DNA from: Lichenostomus cassidix
Taxonomy: Eukaryota > Chordata > Aves > Passeriformes > Meliphagidae
NCBI GenBank assembly: GCA_008360975.2
Contig: CM039184.1
Span: 55,208,797 to 55,272,796, forward strand
Reading direction: 5' to 3'
Length of the DNA: 64,000 bases
The notes under the pieces are model-generated. The model was not told where the DNA came from, did not search any database, and saw only the letters and a list, made by a program, of their open reading frames with translations. Of this stretch, positions 13,141-26,900 are shown piece after piece (position 1 is the stretch's first letter; each line of letters opens with the position of its first letter). The translations under genes and the position numbers were made by a program.

Positions 13141-15030
13141 CAATATTCATATGATAGGAACTAGGCCTGCACTGAAAGCAGTCTAGTGTTTGTTGAAATG
13201 GAAAGAATTATTTCTGTTGCCTATAGCATGTCACATAAGATTAATGAAGGGGAGGATTGAATTAGAATTATTTATTTAATTTCTTCTATTTTCAAAATGT
13301 TTGGTTTAAATCACCCTTCTGAATTAGAATAATTTCAACATGTCTTTTGTGACTATGTCCAGCTTCTAGGAGCACCTTCCACAGAGACACAGCATTTTTC
13401 CAAGAATCTGTTTCTCCAAGAATCCATTCTTCATTAGTGATATAAAGTATACTCTGGTTTTAAATATATATAAGATGTTTAGTATGAATTTGTGTGGCAA
13501 ATTTATTTATTTATTACATGGCAAAATTTGTGTGGAATTGTCTCCACCAGACAATGTTGGACATGGAAAACATTGCCTTGTTTGATTTTAGTTTTCACAT
13601 TTACAGCTTGCTGCACTTGATTTTGTAAAATGCTATGTGATTTCTTGCAGCTTATTTTGGTTTAGGAACAGAGTTGATATTTAAAAAATTTAGTTTTAGA
13701 TAAATAGAAATGGCTAAACAAATTTTACCCCTGTACTCATTCTCATTTCTCTTTGTTTTTTGATGCGGGGTTTTTTTTAACAACTTTTGTGAAATCATGC
13801 TTCAAATAATTTAACACAAGTCATTAATTACTGGATTTGCTTAAGCTTTCAAGAGTCAGTCAATCACAACCAGCATCCTTTCCTGCGATTCAACCAGGCT
13901 AATAAAATTTGGGAAGACTAGAAAATACAAATACATATTTCTCATCAGCTCTCTTGTTTATAGAAACATTTACAAAAGTATACATAAAGAAGTGTCAGTT
14001 GTTAATGAAGAAAGAATTTTTTGTCACATTGCAACCCCAGCAATAATCAGAAACTGGTTGTGCTGGTCTTCACTAAAGTGACCTTATGTTGGCACTATAA
14101 TGTGTCAGAGAAACTTTAAATCTATCATTCCTCTAAGTATTTGATAAAAAAACCACTAGCAGAATGTTTTTTCTTTCTGCTCCTATGTTGAAGGCAATTT
14201 TCAAAAGGATTTTATAACTTAGATCATAGAAAGAAAGGAACAAATGTATGAATACCTGTGTGAGAGGTCATGTGAAGAAGAAGAGATTCAAAAGTATTTT
14301 GGAACTGATGGCTCTCCTACACAACATTCAGGGTCTGTGATCTCCAGCTGTATGCAAATATGAATAGGCATCCCATAAACCTGGACGGCATTACCATTTC
14401 TCAGACAGATCAGACTCTCTTGGATGCAGAAGTCAAGGAGCAGGCGTAGAAATGGCTATAAGTTTTGCCATCCTGATTTCAGTGGCCCTGGAACTACTTA
14501 ATATCCCCAGTGTAAACCAGAGCAGCCTGGAAACTACTGTATATCAACTTTTAATGGTCTCTGAGGCACATTTTGTTATCTTGAGTCACTGCAACAAAGC
14601 AATCCAACCACAGTGTCTTATTTCCAGTCATTCTTCCTTTGGATATATGTATATATAGAGAAATTATATTTGGGTCATTTACCCTGAAAACATTAATAAC
14701 CTGCCCAATGAGAAGTATTCCATAAAAACAATTGCAATTTTGTATAAAATATCATTAGTATTCATTCCTCCATAATCTATTAGTGAGCTGTTCCAATTGT
14801 GCTCTAATTAGTTCTTGATTTTATAGCTGTATCTGTATCTCATTTTTCTCTTTCTCTAGCTCTGTTTACACTCATCAATTTTGCTACAACTTGTGGATTT
14901 AAAAAACTCATAGGTAAAAGATAGCTTAGATAATATCTATTATTACACATCTGAATATGAAGAATGCAAATTTGTCATACTCAACAGAAAGTTCAGGAGC
15001 TGTCCAGACTAACTGGGAAGAACTCTGAAA

Positions 15031-15100
15031 TTTTTCCTTGTTTGGATTTTTTCTTTGGTTGTCTTTTTTGTTGTTTGGTTTTTTTTGGTTTTTTTTTTTT
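15031..15100. repeat. Low-complexity G/T tract (T-rich)
   Basis: About 70 bases are almost entirely T with scattered G pairs, ending in a run of 12 T. The opposite strand would read as an A-rich tract with C interruptions, the same composition as the tracts at 16340 and 50479. Confidence 0.85.
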
Positions 15101-16339
15101 AAGATTAGCCTGGTAATGCAAGGATTGGTTTGTAAATACAAAATGACACCAAAAGAAAATAATCTTGCCCTAATCCTAAGAATTTAATGCTTCAGAGTTA
15201 TGTATTTATCTTTGGCCAATGGAGTAACAGAATCAACAAAACAGATCCAGAGGGCACCACTAGGGTTAGAACTTGGATATTGCATTTGTGTTGGTTAGAT
15301 GAGAAATAACAACCTTGGAGGGAAAAGTATTTAATTTTTTCCCTTCCCGTTTCCCTTCTACTTTGCAGAAGCAATTATAGAATCTGCTATTTCCTCATTA
15401 AAAATACTGACAATAATGCTGCAAGACCAGTGAAACATATGAGATAAGAATCTGTATGAACTAAATATTAACATTAAAATGAGATTAGATCAATGGCAAG
15501 AGTTTGCAAGTTTGTTTTTAAAAAAACCCCATATCTTAATTACTTTCATACAAATCAGTTGAAATCACAAGAGAAGATGTCTCTCCGTGGGTGTAATTGA
15601 TAGTTAGAATTTCTCTCTCCAAAATATGTGACTAAGATTATATTGATAATCCCAGATTTAATGATAATTTCAGGCCTCAAAGAGAGACTTCTCAACAAAT
15701 TTTATTGACCTCTGAAAGATATTGAAAAATCAAGTAACATTTTTAAGAGCTGAAATATTAATATGGGTGAATAAAATGCTAAGGGAAAATTAAGGTTTGC
15801 AAGGAAAAAATAGGAGGAAAGCAGACTGGATAATCCTTACTTTACAAAAGAATATAAATAAGAGAAGTTTATAAAATGGACTGAGAGCAATGTAAAAATA
15901 TTTCAAGGGGGAGAAAAATTGATTAGAATGTTCTTTATCAGATAAATACATAAAATATTCCCATGCCTTACAGTTTAAACCAGGCAAGTTTAGACTAGAA
16001 TAAAACTGTATTTTATTATAGCACTGAGATTAATTAAGAATTGGAACAGTTTATACATGTGCATCTCTGCCACACATTTTAGAAAACAGATTGAAGCTTT
16101 TCTTTCTAAAAAGCATAGAGTTAAAACATCAATTAATTAAAAAATCTTTCACCTCTTGCCAAGCAATCAAAGATGATGTCAGACTGGATTACAACAAGGT
16201 TTTTTTTCAAGCCTTGGAACATGCGATGTATTTGAACCCTGATTTTCCTTTCTACAAACTCTCCTCCTCTCATTCCAAATTAAATATTTCCACATCATAT
16301 TCACTATTGTGCAAGTTTTATTTTCAGGTGAAATATAAT

Positions 16340-16460
16340 AAAAATTCCTAAAAATTCCTAAAAAAACCCCCAAAAACCAAAACCAAAAAAAACAAAAAAC
16401 CAAAACCAAACAAACACAAAAAAAAAAATCCCACAACCAAAAAACCCCACCAACCAAAAG
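16340..16460. repeat. Low-complexity A/C tract
   Basis: About 120 bases consist nearly only of A and C, starting with two copies of AAAAATTCCT-like units and continuing with AAAACC-type repeats. Several C runs of three to five bases give the minus strand spaced G runs. Open frames of 76-104 codons on the minus strand here are products of the simple sequence, not genes. Confidence 0.9.
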
Positions 16461-18168
16461 ATTTATATTGCAAAAAAAATAAAGTATGGGCAAAGAACGA
16501 GAACAGAACTATAAAAATACGAAAACAAATGGATAAACTCAATAAAATGGCTGGGATTACGGCAAGCCAATGGCACAAACAGTCTGAAGGTCTGTCTATA
16601 AATTGGGTGATTTGGTTATACTTTTCAGGGAGGGAAAAGCAGATGAATGCTAATGAAGTGATCAGTACTGAATTGAGAAGGAAAAGGATTAAAAGAATGA
16701 GGAACGTGTTGGGAAAGGCAACAGAAGAGGGAGAAGGAGGTCTCTAATGAAAACACAGGGCTATTTCCCAGTGGAAACAGAGATCAGAAAAAAAAGTCAA
16801 GTGTTTGGGACAAAATCCAAGATTTTGGATTCTCATTCTACTGATGAGATTAACAGATTACAGTTGCTTCCTTGCTCCTGCTCTTCTCTGTATGGTGGCA
16901 GGACATGAAGCCAATGGCCACAGTTATTAAACAAGGCCTGGTAGTTTTCATGTCTGAAAATTTCACAATCACACTTTTGGAGTTTCACCATTGGTCCATT
17001 TTCGGAATTTAACACTACCTGAGGTTTCTTTCAGTAAAAATTTATTCCACCTGGTTGTTTATTATATACCCTATTTAAAAGCCTTGTGAGACATTTGAGT
17101 TCAGGTATTAATCAGCATTGGAGTAAGCCTTTCTGTTAACTTCTTATCCTGGCTGAACCTGCATGTCTCTAGAACTCAAGGACCTTCCCTGCTATTTCCT
17201 CTGACATTTTACCACCAGGACTCTCCTCCCATCCTCTAGCTGTAGGTGATTCCATAAAAAGAAATGCATCTGCTAGAAGCATCTTCTCCAGTCATGTCCA
17301 AGATCAGGTCTTGTACAAATTTGACTTCTAACTAGCTTCAGTTGCATGTTTTGCACCTGTAGGCAGATTCCTTCCATCTAAAAGTCAGTTGGGCCTAAAT
17401 ATTTCACTGTAACTTTATTACCTGCAACAGAGCTCATCTCTTTCATAGTGTCACCTGAAAATTTGATGTGATTTGTTAGTGACAGAAACAAATTCCTAAT
17501 TAAATTATTGCTGTAAGATTTTAGGCACTATAAGACATTTTCATAGCCAATAACATCTATAACTATATACTTTTGTACTTTTCCAGGAATACTTTAATAT
17601 GTTTTTGTGATTAACTATAACCCATCTGCCAGTTTTATCATGCTTCTAAGGCATGTGAAGTTATTTCATTCCTCTTTTGCCATAGGAAAAAAGCCCCCAC
17701 AAACCCTGCACTTTCTCATTATCATTGCTATGAGACAGGCAAAAAATCTGTATATCTATGCAAAATGGATCAAAGCCTTCCTGTATTGATCATAGGACAT
17801 TCTCATCTGTCAGCGTAATTAAGTTAAATAATGTCATAATGTTTAAAAATCAGTGCTTGCCAAAAGTAAATGAGCTTGCCCAGGAGCATTGTGAATCTTG
17901 GGCAAACTCCTACACTCACCTGCAATCACATTCATTGCCCTCACAAACATCATGGATCTGAGTCGAATGAAGCTTTTTAACCAGCCTCATCTTCTGGCAT
18001 TTTTAGGATCCTTCTCAGAAAGCCATCTAAAGTAATCAAAAAAGAGACAGAAACAAGCAAACAATTCAATTTAAAAAAACCCCTCAAAACCTAACAACCC
18101 TCAAAGGTGGATTGCCTCCATTCCATGTTCCCAAAGAAGTCTGGATAACTAATTTAAACAGGGGATTG

Positions 18169-18985
18169 TGTGGTGGGTTAGCCTTGCCGAAGAGCGAGAG
18201 TCCCCCTAAGTCAGTCGCTCGCTCATTCACCCAGTCGCTCTTCCCCTTAAGTGGGGAGGGGCAGAATTCAAGGTGAGAAAGATCATCAGCTGAGATAAAA
18301 ACAGGGCGATTGCTTGCCCCTTACTGCTGTGGGTGAAAGAGGCTCGGCTTCCGGAAAATTAAGTCAATTTATTGCCACTTAAAATAGAGTTGGGTATGAA
18401 GTTGAGAAATGAAGACTAACATTAAAATTAGCACTTATCTCACCTTTCCCCAGACTCACCTCACTCTGGGTGTCTCTGCCCAGCCCTGGGTGTTGCAGGG
18501 GGAATGGGGGTCTATAGGCACAATCTATCTGCTCTTCTCTGCAGCTACTTCCTCCTCACACTTTTAACTCGCTCTGGTGTAGGCTCTCCAGGGGCTGCAG
18601 TTTTTTCAGAAAAGTCCCCCGCTCCAGTGTGGGGTTCTTCATAGACCATAGTGTGGATATATATTCTGGAGTGGTCCACTCTATGGGCTGCAGGGAAACA
18701 TCTGCTCCCAACCTTGGAATGCCTCCTTCCTTCCTCTCACCCTGGGGTTCAGGCTATTTTTTCTCCCTCTTTATTCCCTCCTTCTCTCTCCCCCTGCTGT
18801 TTTTTGTCCTTTCTTCAGTATTTTGTCTGCAGTGGGTCCATTGCAGAGCTGATGTGCTCAGGATGGGGCAGCCCCTGGTGTCCCCTCACCAAGGCCTGCC
18901 CTGTGGTCTGCCTGCTGCCAACACCTCTCCACAGATGCCCATAGTGTGTCTGGATCAACAGAGGCAAAGGAGTGTGTAAAGCAAT
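18169..18985 (-). mobile_element. Truncated endogenous-retrovirus-type LTR
   Basis: Reading the plus strand, the element opens with TGTGGTGGGTTAGCC, the reverse complement of an LTR end in CACCACA. It continues through the avian LTR landmarks: a CTC/GCTC-repeat segment near 18215, a reversed polyadenylation signal (TTTATT at 18368-18373, AATAAA on the minus strand), and a GC-rich block with repeated 'gctccagtgtggg'-type phrases at 18560-18720. The same landmarks appear on the plus strand in the 31034-31979 copy. The other LTR end (a TGTGTTGGG-type start) is not present, so the copy is truncated near 18985. The 97-116 codon frames here are LTR shadows; there is no gag, pol or env sequence. Confidence 0.75.
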
Positions 18986-21900
18986 ATTAGAGGATGGCAA
19001 TCCATCTTAATTGAGATTTTAAAATAATAGTGATTCAAAAGTGTGCCCATGTGTCTTTCCTCTGTGTAGCAGTATCAACAGCGACTGCTGAGGTAGTGAT
19101 GCTGTGTGGGCCTGCAGGGGAACCCAGCTGCCTTCATGAAATGTCCTCTCCTCCTGCTCCTTGTGCATGGTGGTGTGTGGTGCAGGCAAGCCCCACACGG
19201 TGCCACTGCTAAAGGCCATATCACTTGGAAATGTACGTGAAATTTATGGGCTGGCTGTCTCTGCAGAGAAACCAAAACGCTGCTGAACAACAAATGCAAG
19301 GGAAGGTCTGCAATGGCACTCTGAGGTTCTGAAGTGGTGACACAGCTGAGGAAGCTCAGCTCGGGACAACTTCTGAGCAAGCAGGTAAGCACATCTCTGG
19401 GTATTGTAATGTGGAAATGAAAAGCTTTTTTTGGCTGATTTCAGTGAAAAAAGAGAAAATCCTTAGTTAATTCTCAAGACATTATGGTGGGGGAAATGTT
19501 CAGAATGAATCAGTAGAGAGAAAATGAAATAAAAATTCCTCCAATTCTGAATAAAATCCTTTTTTTTTTTTTTTACTACTACAATAGGACAAGACTTTGG
19601 AGAGAAAAAAGGGAAAAGTTAAATAACAGCTTTTAAAATTATGAATAAAGGCTGATAAGTATAATTTAAAAATGGAAACCAAAAGACAGAAAGAAAGAAT
19701 AGATTTAAAAGTAACACTGAACTTCTATAATTCTTAAGATTTTAACCGAATTCCTCTGCCAGAAAACTACATTAGATACATCTGTGTAAAACATATTTTC
19801 CGGTTTAACCAGGCTAGAATGACCACATTAATTTTCTACTTCACTGCAATGTTAAGTAATAAAGTAAGATGTCTTTAAACATAATGATTCAGCAGAGTTA
19901 TATGCTAACTAGCTGTTACCTGTTACATCCCAGTGCCTTTTTGATTCTTGGTATTGAATATGGCTAATGGTGTAGCAATATTTTGTAGTTTCAGATAAGA
20001 ACATAATTTGTTTTCTTTGTATAGAATGGCTTTTCTCCAGAAAAAAATAAAAAAGGTGAAAACTAAAGGTAGCACAATTTTGTTCATTGCCCAATGTCTA
20101 CAGGGGAGTATTAAAAAAAAAAAAAGAAAAAAAACAACTCTTCTTTAATAACTAAAGACAAGCAAATAAAATTGAAGTAGTACTCTACTTATAATTATCT
20201 TAACTGACGTGTTTAATCACTGGTGGAGTATTTAAAGAAAATTATAATTCTTTCCCTCCTCAATTTTCCACAGAGATGATGTGAATGCTTAATCAGATAA
20301 GAGCGAAGAATGCATCTAGAATCATTCTTATAATGATATATACATAGAGAATAGCAAAGAAAGTGATATGACATGAACTAGTAATTTTATATATGTGTAC
20401 ATAGATGTATAAGTAGTCTGCTGCAGATATCAAGGAGTTGCTTTTAAGCTGAACTATTCTAATATCTGAAATCATATTCCATAGACATGAGATCTGTCAC
20501 TTCCTCAGGAGTTTTTTTGCCTGCAGCTGTAGGACCCAGGATTTTAAAAGTAACAAACCTAAAAGTAAACTTCATTAAAATGAGGTTTAAGTCTCCTCCA
20601 TAGGTTTCCTATTTCATCTTTAACGTTTGTTTGAGTTTCAGGAGAGACTGGAATATAGAAAAGTACCGAGTATGTTAACAGTGTTAAGTAGAGAACAGAG
20701 TAAGTGAAGTGTTTTCAGTATTTCCAGTCTCAGGGCTTATCTGAAATAAATAAAATTACTAGTGACATACAAATATACAGTAAGGACAGCATTGGCACTT
20801 ATTCTTATAAGTTACATCAGTTAACTCCTCAGTCTCAAGTAAATGCTTGGCCCCATGCAGTCTTCCAAAAATTATTGTCTTATTTTCCATGATATTGAAA
20901 CCAGATGAAACATCTTTCCTATACAACTATTCTGACCCTACACAACTATTCTCCTTGTCATTTTAATTGAATAATTCTGTGGTTTTGAGTTGTTACTTAA
21001 AGATTCAGATTTCTCTGAAAATTATTTCCCCGGAATAAAAATGCACACCAAACTGAAGTGCACATGTTTGTGCACATTTTGAGTTTTTTTAAGTGTTTGA
21101 CTTTGGGGTAAGAATTGATGACAGAACATAAAGTCATTGAATGCTGTTCATCTTATCCAAGGTCTTTCTTCAGTTCATGCATACGAAAGTAAAAGCTTTC
21201 AGTAGATATCATAATTCTGTTCAATTCAATAAGTCCACCTCAGTCAATGAAAAAATAGTTGTATAGAATATCTGAGAATTATAAAAGTTGGGATAAAAAA
21301 TAAAAATAAAACACTTGCAGGTATCCAGGGAAAAACAACCAAGAATCACCTTATTATTTATATTGAGGGAGTGTATCTGAGCCTATACTGTGAGTACTAT
21401 TGTCTGCATCAATCCCATTGTAGCTCTAAATTTAATTGAAAATACGGTTCTGATGGTTTCATTACAGTTTGAAGTTTTTCAATAAAAAGAGTATTTATTA
21501 AGATGCGTGCAATGAATTAATGTATTCAATTCTTAATTTTTTTTTTTTCAAAAATCCTTCCCCACAGATATCAAAAGTTTTTGGTTGTCCAGATCCTCTG
21601 AAGTTCTACAGACATCAATAAGGGGAAGCTTATGATGCTCCACACCGAGTAGGGCACCAAACAGTAGCTGTCCCAACAGGAGAGATGCCTTGTGATAAAA
21701 GATCATACCATTAGTTTTAGAGTAGTCAACTTCTTTGCTTTTAGCCTTATTCCCTGTTTAAGCTTTAACTTAAACAAGATAATCTTTAACTTGGTCTATT
21801 TCTATTGGGATTTTAGGACATATGAATGTAACTGATGTAACATCTAAGCTAACAGAAGTGATCAGATTTCTTTTGCAGTTTGGGGAGTTGTATATAGTAG

Positions 21901-23999
21901 AAAGAGTAGTAGATTCAAAGTGTCACAGCTTATTTTCTGTGGAAATGCTGAGGCTCACTTATAAAAGATGAGCCTTGGGTCATTTAGAGCTTAAAAACCT
22001 TTTCATGATGAGGAATTATGAAAGGAGGAATTCTAACATCCTGAAACTTCTCAGGCCCAGGAGTGGCCAGTTTCTGTGATGCATCACTTTCTAGCTTTGC
22101 AATCTGGTAGACAATACTTGTAAGACCTTTGGTCCTGGTTCTGTTCTCACTGCTATTTGTGTAAACCAAGAGCGACCTGAAATTATCCTTGCTTTACAGC
22201 ATTTTCAAAGAGAGGAGAGATAAGTATATACATATCACTTACCAGGGATCTTAAAAGCAAAGAGATAATTTGGTGCTGTGAAGATGTTGTCATAGCTATT
22301 ATGCATACCAACCTTGGTCTATTTTAAGTTGACTAATTAGGGAAAAGTTGAATACAAAAGAAATGCTCTAGGGCCTCCTAATCTGAAATAATATCAGGCT
22401 GTGCTTTATCAACCCACTGGGGCCTGTTTGTGAAGATTATATGCATGCTTCTATCTGCTTTGGAGGCAGAGCTAAGCCAGAGTGAGCTCTGTGCACTGGT
22501 AGAAAAACAGTGCTACTGTATGTGCTTTTTGGGTGAGCTGGTTCAGACTCCTCTAACATTAAAAGATCTGTTTCTACATAAACGCAAGGAGAGATATAGG
22601 TTGTCAAAAGATCTGTGCCATGCCTACAGTATTTCTTTCTTTTTACTCTTCCAGCTCTATGGAAGTATCTGAGAATTTCAGATTCTTTCATTTACTTTGT
22701 TAATTGCCTGGATAAATGTAAAACTTAAGGCTATTAGTGCTTTTTCTGTCTAGCTTTCTCTCATATCTGAAATGACAGTCTTTAAGAATTTTTAAGAACC
22801 TATAGATTTGACGACTCTGATATTGGACTTGACTTAAAGAACTCTTTGAAATGTAATATTTTAGGCATGGAACACATTCATATTACTTTGCTAACCTGCC
22901 AAAGGCATGATTTCATCTGGGTTTTGTTTGGATTCTGCAAAATCTCACAGGAAGCAACTGCAGAAGACTGCTGGAGGACACCTACATTTAAAAAACGTAT
23001 GGTGCTCTGAGATAAGTTCTCTGTTTCCCTATTCTTCCCTTTTAAAGCTCGTACATAAATGAGAAATACATTGTCATTCAGGGCTGCCTCAACCCAACCA
23101 CAAGTTCTATGACTGACATTTATGCAAAATGTTGATAGACAAATTCCGTAGTTATTTATCAACACTAAGCAGTCCCTGCAGACATCACTCAGCAGCCATA
23201 TCCCATCATGCAAGCATTCCTATTTCCTTTCAAGTCATTCATCTGTATATGGGAGCTATTTAAACAAATAAACTTACCTAGATATGAAAACAGTTGCCAC
23301 ATTGCTATATGTATAAAAGGAAAACTTCATTTAATAAAAGACTTTCATTTGGATATATGAGAAGCACTCTGCAATATGTGAAGTAGCAGAGAAATAATAC
23401 ATCCTTCCTATGTACATCTCTTTTCTTATACAGAGAACTAAGTAAAAAAGTTCAAAATGTAGAATTTATTAACCCGTGCACATGCAGCTTTATCTGTGTG
23501 TAAGACTTATGAATAAGAAAAGGGTAAAATGACTCATATTACCTATTTGCTTTTAAGAAAAATGTTTTTATTACCATAAATATGGTTTTAAAGGCAAAGC
23601 TCTATCTATTCTGTACAAATTCACTAGAAAGACTCAACTTATTATTCTTCCTCTGAAGTTTTTGCAGGAAAAGGATTATTTTTTTTTTCTGGAACATAAA
23701 TAAGGATTTCAGATTTTAGAGTAATTTAAATAATTGGAGTATTTATGACTAAGCAACACTGCATTGTGTGTCCCACCTATTTATAAAAATGCAAAATAAT
23801 GTATTTTATGCAATAGTTTTTGGTACCATGAATTGGCACTTACATTTGGAAAATGTTCATTTGATAGTTAGGATTGCTGATACTGAATAAAAAAAAAAAA
23901 AAAAGAAACCCACAAAAAAGCTTTCCTGATTTATTACTTGCTGGCAAGCCGGACTTCTGTTTGTCCCAGTACTCCTCAATAACAGATTTTAGTGCTCCT
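18986..23999. other. Mostly unique sequence, GC-richer near 19030-19400
   Basis: Positions 19030-19400 are markedly richer in G and C than their surroundings and include a candidate non-coding exon (19267-19384, separate entry). Beyond that lie simple tracts only: 15 T at 19560-19574, A-rich at about 20111-20136, T-rich at about 21538-21549 and A-rich at about 23889-23905. A near-duplicate of about 18 bp occurs at 20919-20955 ('acaactattct' twice). No mobile element or coding exon is recognised. Confidence 0.5.
19267..19384 (+). other. Candidate non-coding exon
   Basis: The segment follows a strong acceptor-like site (pyrimidine-rich 'ctggctgtctctgcag' ending at 19266) and ends at a consensus donor (GCAG/gtaagc at 19384/19385). 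It is GC-richer than its surroundings. All three plus-strand frames contain stops, so if it is an exon it is untranslated, either lncRNA or 5' UTR. It lies about 280 bp beyond the truncated LTR end. Splice-like pairs arise by chance at a high rate, so the call is weak. Confidence 0.2.
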
Positions 24000-26900
24000 G
24001 AATGATGATTTTGTCCATTTATTTTTTATGAGATGATTAAATTCAGAGTACATAAGACATTCCTTCACTATCTACTTTTAAGACTCAAAAAATACTGACC
24101 TTGGTCTGAATCAGACATGCATATCCAGGAGCAGTATTTGTCCCAGACAGCTATATTGGAGACCTCTTCTTCAGCTTTGGAAGGCTACTACAGCAATAGG
24201 AAGTAGCTTTGCGAGGAGGGCTCTGTGCTCTTTTGAAAAGCAAGTGTGAAGGAATGTCAGGTACCATGGTCATTTACAAGGTGTGTGCTCTAAGCCCTGC
24301 CCTATGTCAGCTCAGCTCCAGCAGGCAGTAGGAACTTGTCTGCTCCTCTCTAATGCAGTTAAAATGGCAACTGTGGGGCAATAGCTGAGATTTACCTTTT
24401 CAGATATCCTAAGTCCATATGTGGCTTCCTTCAGCTACACAGATATCTTGCCTCTAGTAAATGGTCCTGATACCCACTTTTTCTTGAAGACAATTTTTGA
24501 TCATTAGGGTCAGGTGCCTAAGTGTAGAAATGAACTCCTGACAGAGTTTTGGAGAATTGTGAGAAAAAAATCTAATTCTCATAATCCTGGTGTGGACAAG
24601 AGAAGTTTAAAGAACCTGTCCATAGAAAACAATCCAAAGTCCTAATACTCAAAAAATTCAGCTGGTAAGAAAAGACAAGATTCAGAGCCCTAACAATGAA
24701 GCTTTTTCTGGTACCTGCAGATAGGACATCTGCAAGCAAAGGCTATCAGTGCCAGAGAAAGAGTTTCATGATAGAAACATTGTTTTGATTTTTTTTAATT
24801 AAAATACAAATGTATTGAGTAGTTTTACCAGTTTCATTACTTACTTCATGATTACAACATGGTGCAGCTAGTCTGTTAGCTCCTCATGATTAAAAGAGTT
24901 CTGACATGGACAACGAATTTATCACTTCTCTTGCTTCTGTTTCCCTGGTATCTTCTTCTGTCTTGCCTTGTGATAAAAGCCTGAAGTTATACTTGGAAAA
25001 TCTATACTTAGAAACCCTATTAGAGGTCTACATCAATTTCACTGCCTTATGAATTAGAAAAGGTGCTGTACATCACCAACCTAGACATCAGTTTTTATCC
25101 ATCTTCTCTCACCATCCTTCATCAGTTGTGACACACACACAGCTTAGATCAAGCTGGCTGAGTTAAAATAGACAAGTCCTTCCACTAATATAGCAGAACA
25201 ATATTGCAGTCACTTTGCCACCTGCAAGATTTTAGGAAGCATACCAGATAATATGGTTACTCGACCATTCTAGGGGATATCTGTCCTCAGCTGGGTAAAT
25301 GAAACATGCCCAAATAGTTAATTCTTCAGATTGCTAGTCAGTTAATGTGACTCTGTGGCTGATGAATTGGGTCCTCCTCCAAGGAAAGGCATTACTGCTA
25401 CACTGCATTTTGGAAAATGTGATTTAGAAGGTAAATTTGCCAACAGCAAGTTATTTTTTCTGAGCTCTACCTTTAACACATGATTTAACGCACAAAAGTC
25501 ACTATCAATCTTGTGACAACATATTCAGATACAAGTTTTCCAGGAAAACCTTTTTGATCCTGTCTTTGGATGCATAAACCCCACTCTCCAGGTTGCTAGG
25601 ACTTAGTAAGTCCGATTTTCTTATACTTGCAGTTATGTTTTGAAATGAAATAGTACATGAAGTTATTTTCTTTCTCTATCTAAGCTCTTCCCATGTTTCA
25701 GATAAATTCAAGTACAATAAGTGTATATACTTACACTGCTGGAAAATATCGGATTCTCTCACACTTAACAAATGTTATTAATTCAATCTCATCAGTTCAT
25801 TAGAGACCATGTGAATTTCACCCGGAGGGCAACAAATGATATGTTGATAAATCCAATTATCATAATATTCTTAGATTGACTGTCACAATGGGAAAATACT
25901 TTACTAAAAATGAAGTACTTTAAAAGAGAAACATAAAGCCAGTCTGCTATAATGAAGCTATAAAATATGTATGTGCATTTTAAGAACCATCCATTGCCCC
26001 TGTGCAGACGTGCAGTGTACTTGTTATTTCAGGAAGTTAGTGATGCATACATATGTCAGAGAAGCATGTCGTGCCATCTTCTCATTTCAGTCCACAGGAG
26101 ACAAAACCAAGTCAGCACTAAGTGAAGAAAATGACGTATTCGTATAGAGTGGATTTTTTATTTAGATGGTACCACGGAGTACAGTGGGTCTCTTTGCAGC
26201 TCACAGCCCAGTTATCTCACAGACAGTAGTAGTTCTCACAGGAAACCTACTTGCAGGTTCCACTCTGAGGAATATTGTGCATTCTTCAGGGTGATATGGA
26301 ATAACTACTGCAATAATAGCAACTGGAAGTTGGCTATTTGTTAGCACAGCTGTCTAAACCCCAGTCACTCGCTTTGTGGGATGGAACAAGCAGAGCCTTA
26401 AGGCAACCACAGCTTCCATTTTCTGCCTGTGTCACAGCCTCCCCCCGTATGGCGTGAATTCTCCTGGTACACGAATTTCTGTGTTTGGGACAGATGGAAA
26501 AATGGTGGGAACAAAGTTCACTCTAAACTAGAGTTTACCTCATCCTCAGTCAACTGGGACTGAATATCCCCAAAACAACCTAAGAGTTTCTTGATATTCA
26601 TTTCGTCATCTCCCTGTTTAGTTAAAGTGTTGGTTCTTTTCCAGGCCCTTTATTGAGCAAAGATTTGATGGCAAACATTGGTGAGAGGTATAAAAAAGCG
26701 ACCTTCTCAGGTACAAAAGGTAGTAGTGCAAGAAAAATTCTAGTAAACTACATTGTTTTTATATTTTCCTTCAAGTTGTATTTGGATTAAAAACGGTTCC
26801 ATGTAATTCAGAAAAAGGTATGAATATATGTCAGTATTCCTGGTGCATCTGTGTCCCATGTGGCATATTGTTTATATCGCTGTTGCAAATCATGAAGAGC

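Larger units (their letters stand above)
13141..18168. other. Unique AT-rich sequence with two long simple tracts
   Basis: No gene is recognised. A G/T tract at 15031-15100 and an A/C tract at 16340-16460 are listed separately. A purine-rich patch lies at about 16655-16745. A strong minus-strand donor-like site near 17919 has no convincing exon attached to it. Confidence 0.5.

Noticed and set aside
17920..17957. 38-base minus-strand segment with strong donor gtgagt and an EGF-like-looking peptide
   Set aside because: The acceptor has a poor pyrimidine tract and no other EGF-like exon is nearby.
19030..19400. CpG island or promoter
   Set aside because: GC content is raised but CpG dinucleotides are few.
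26539..26559. 21-base minus-strand microexon-like segment
   Set aside because: Same reason; the donor (gtaaac) is weak.
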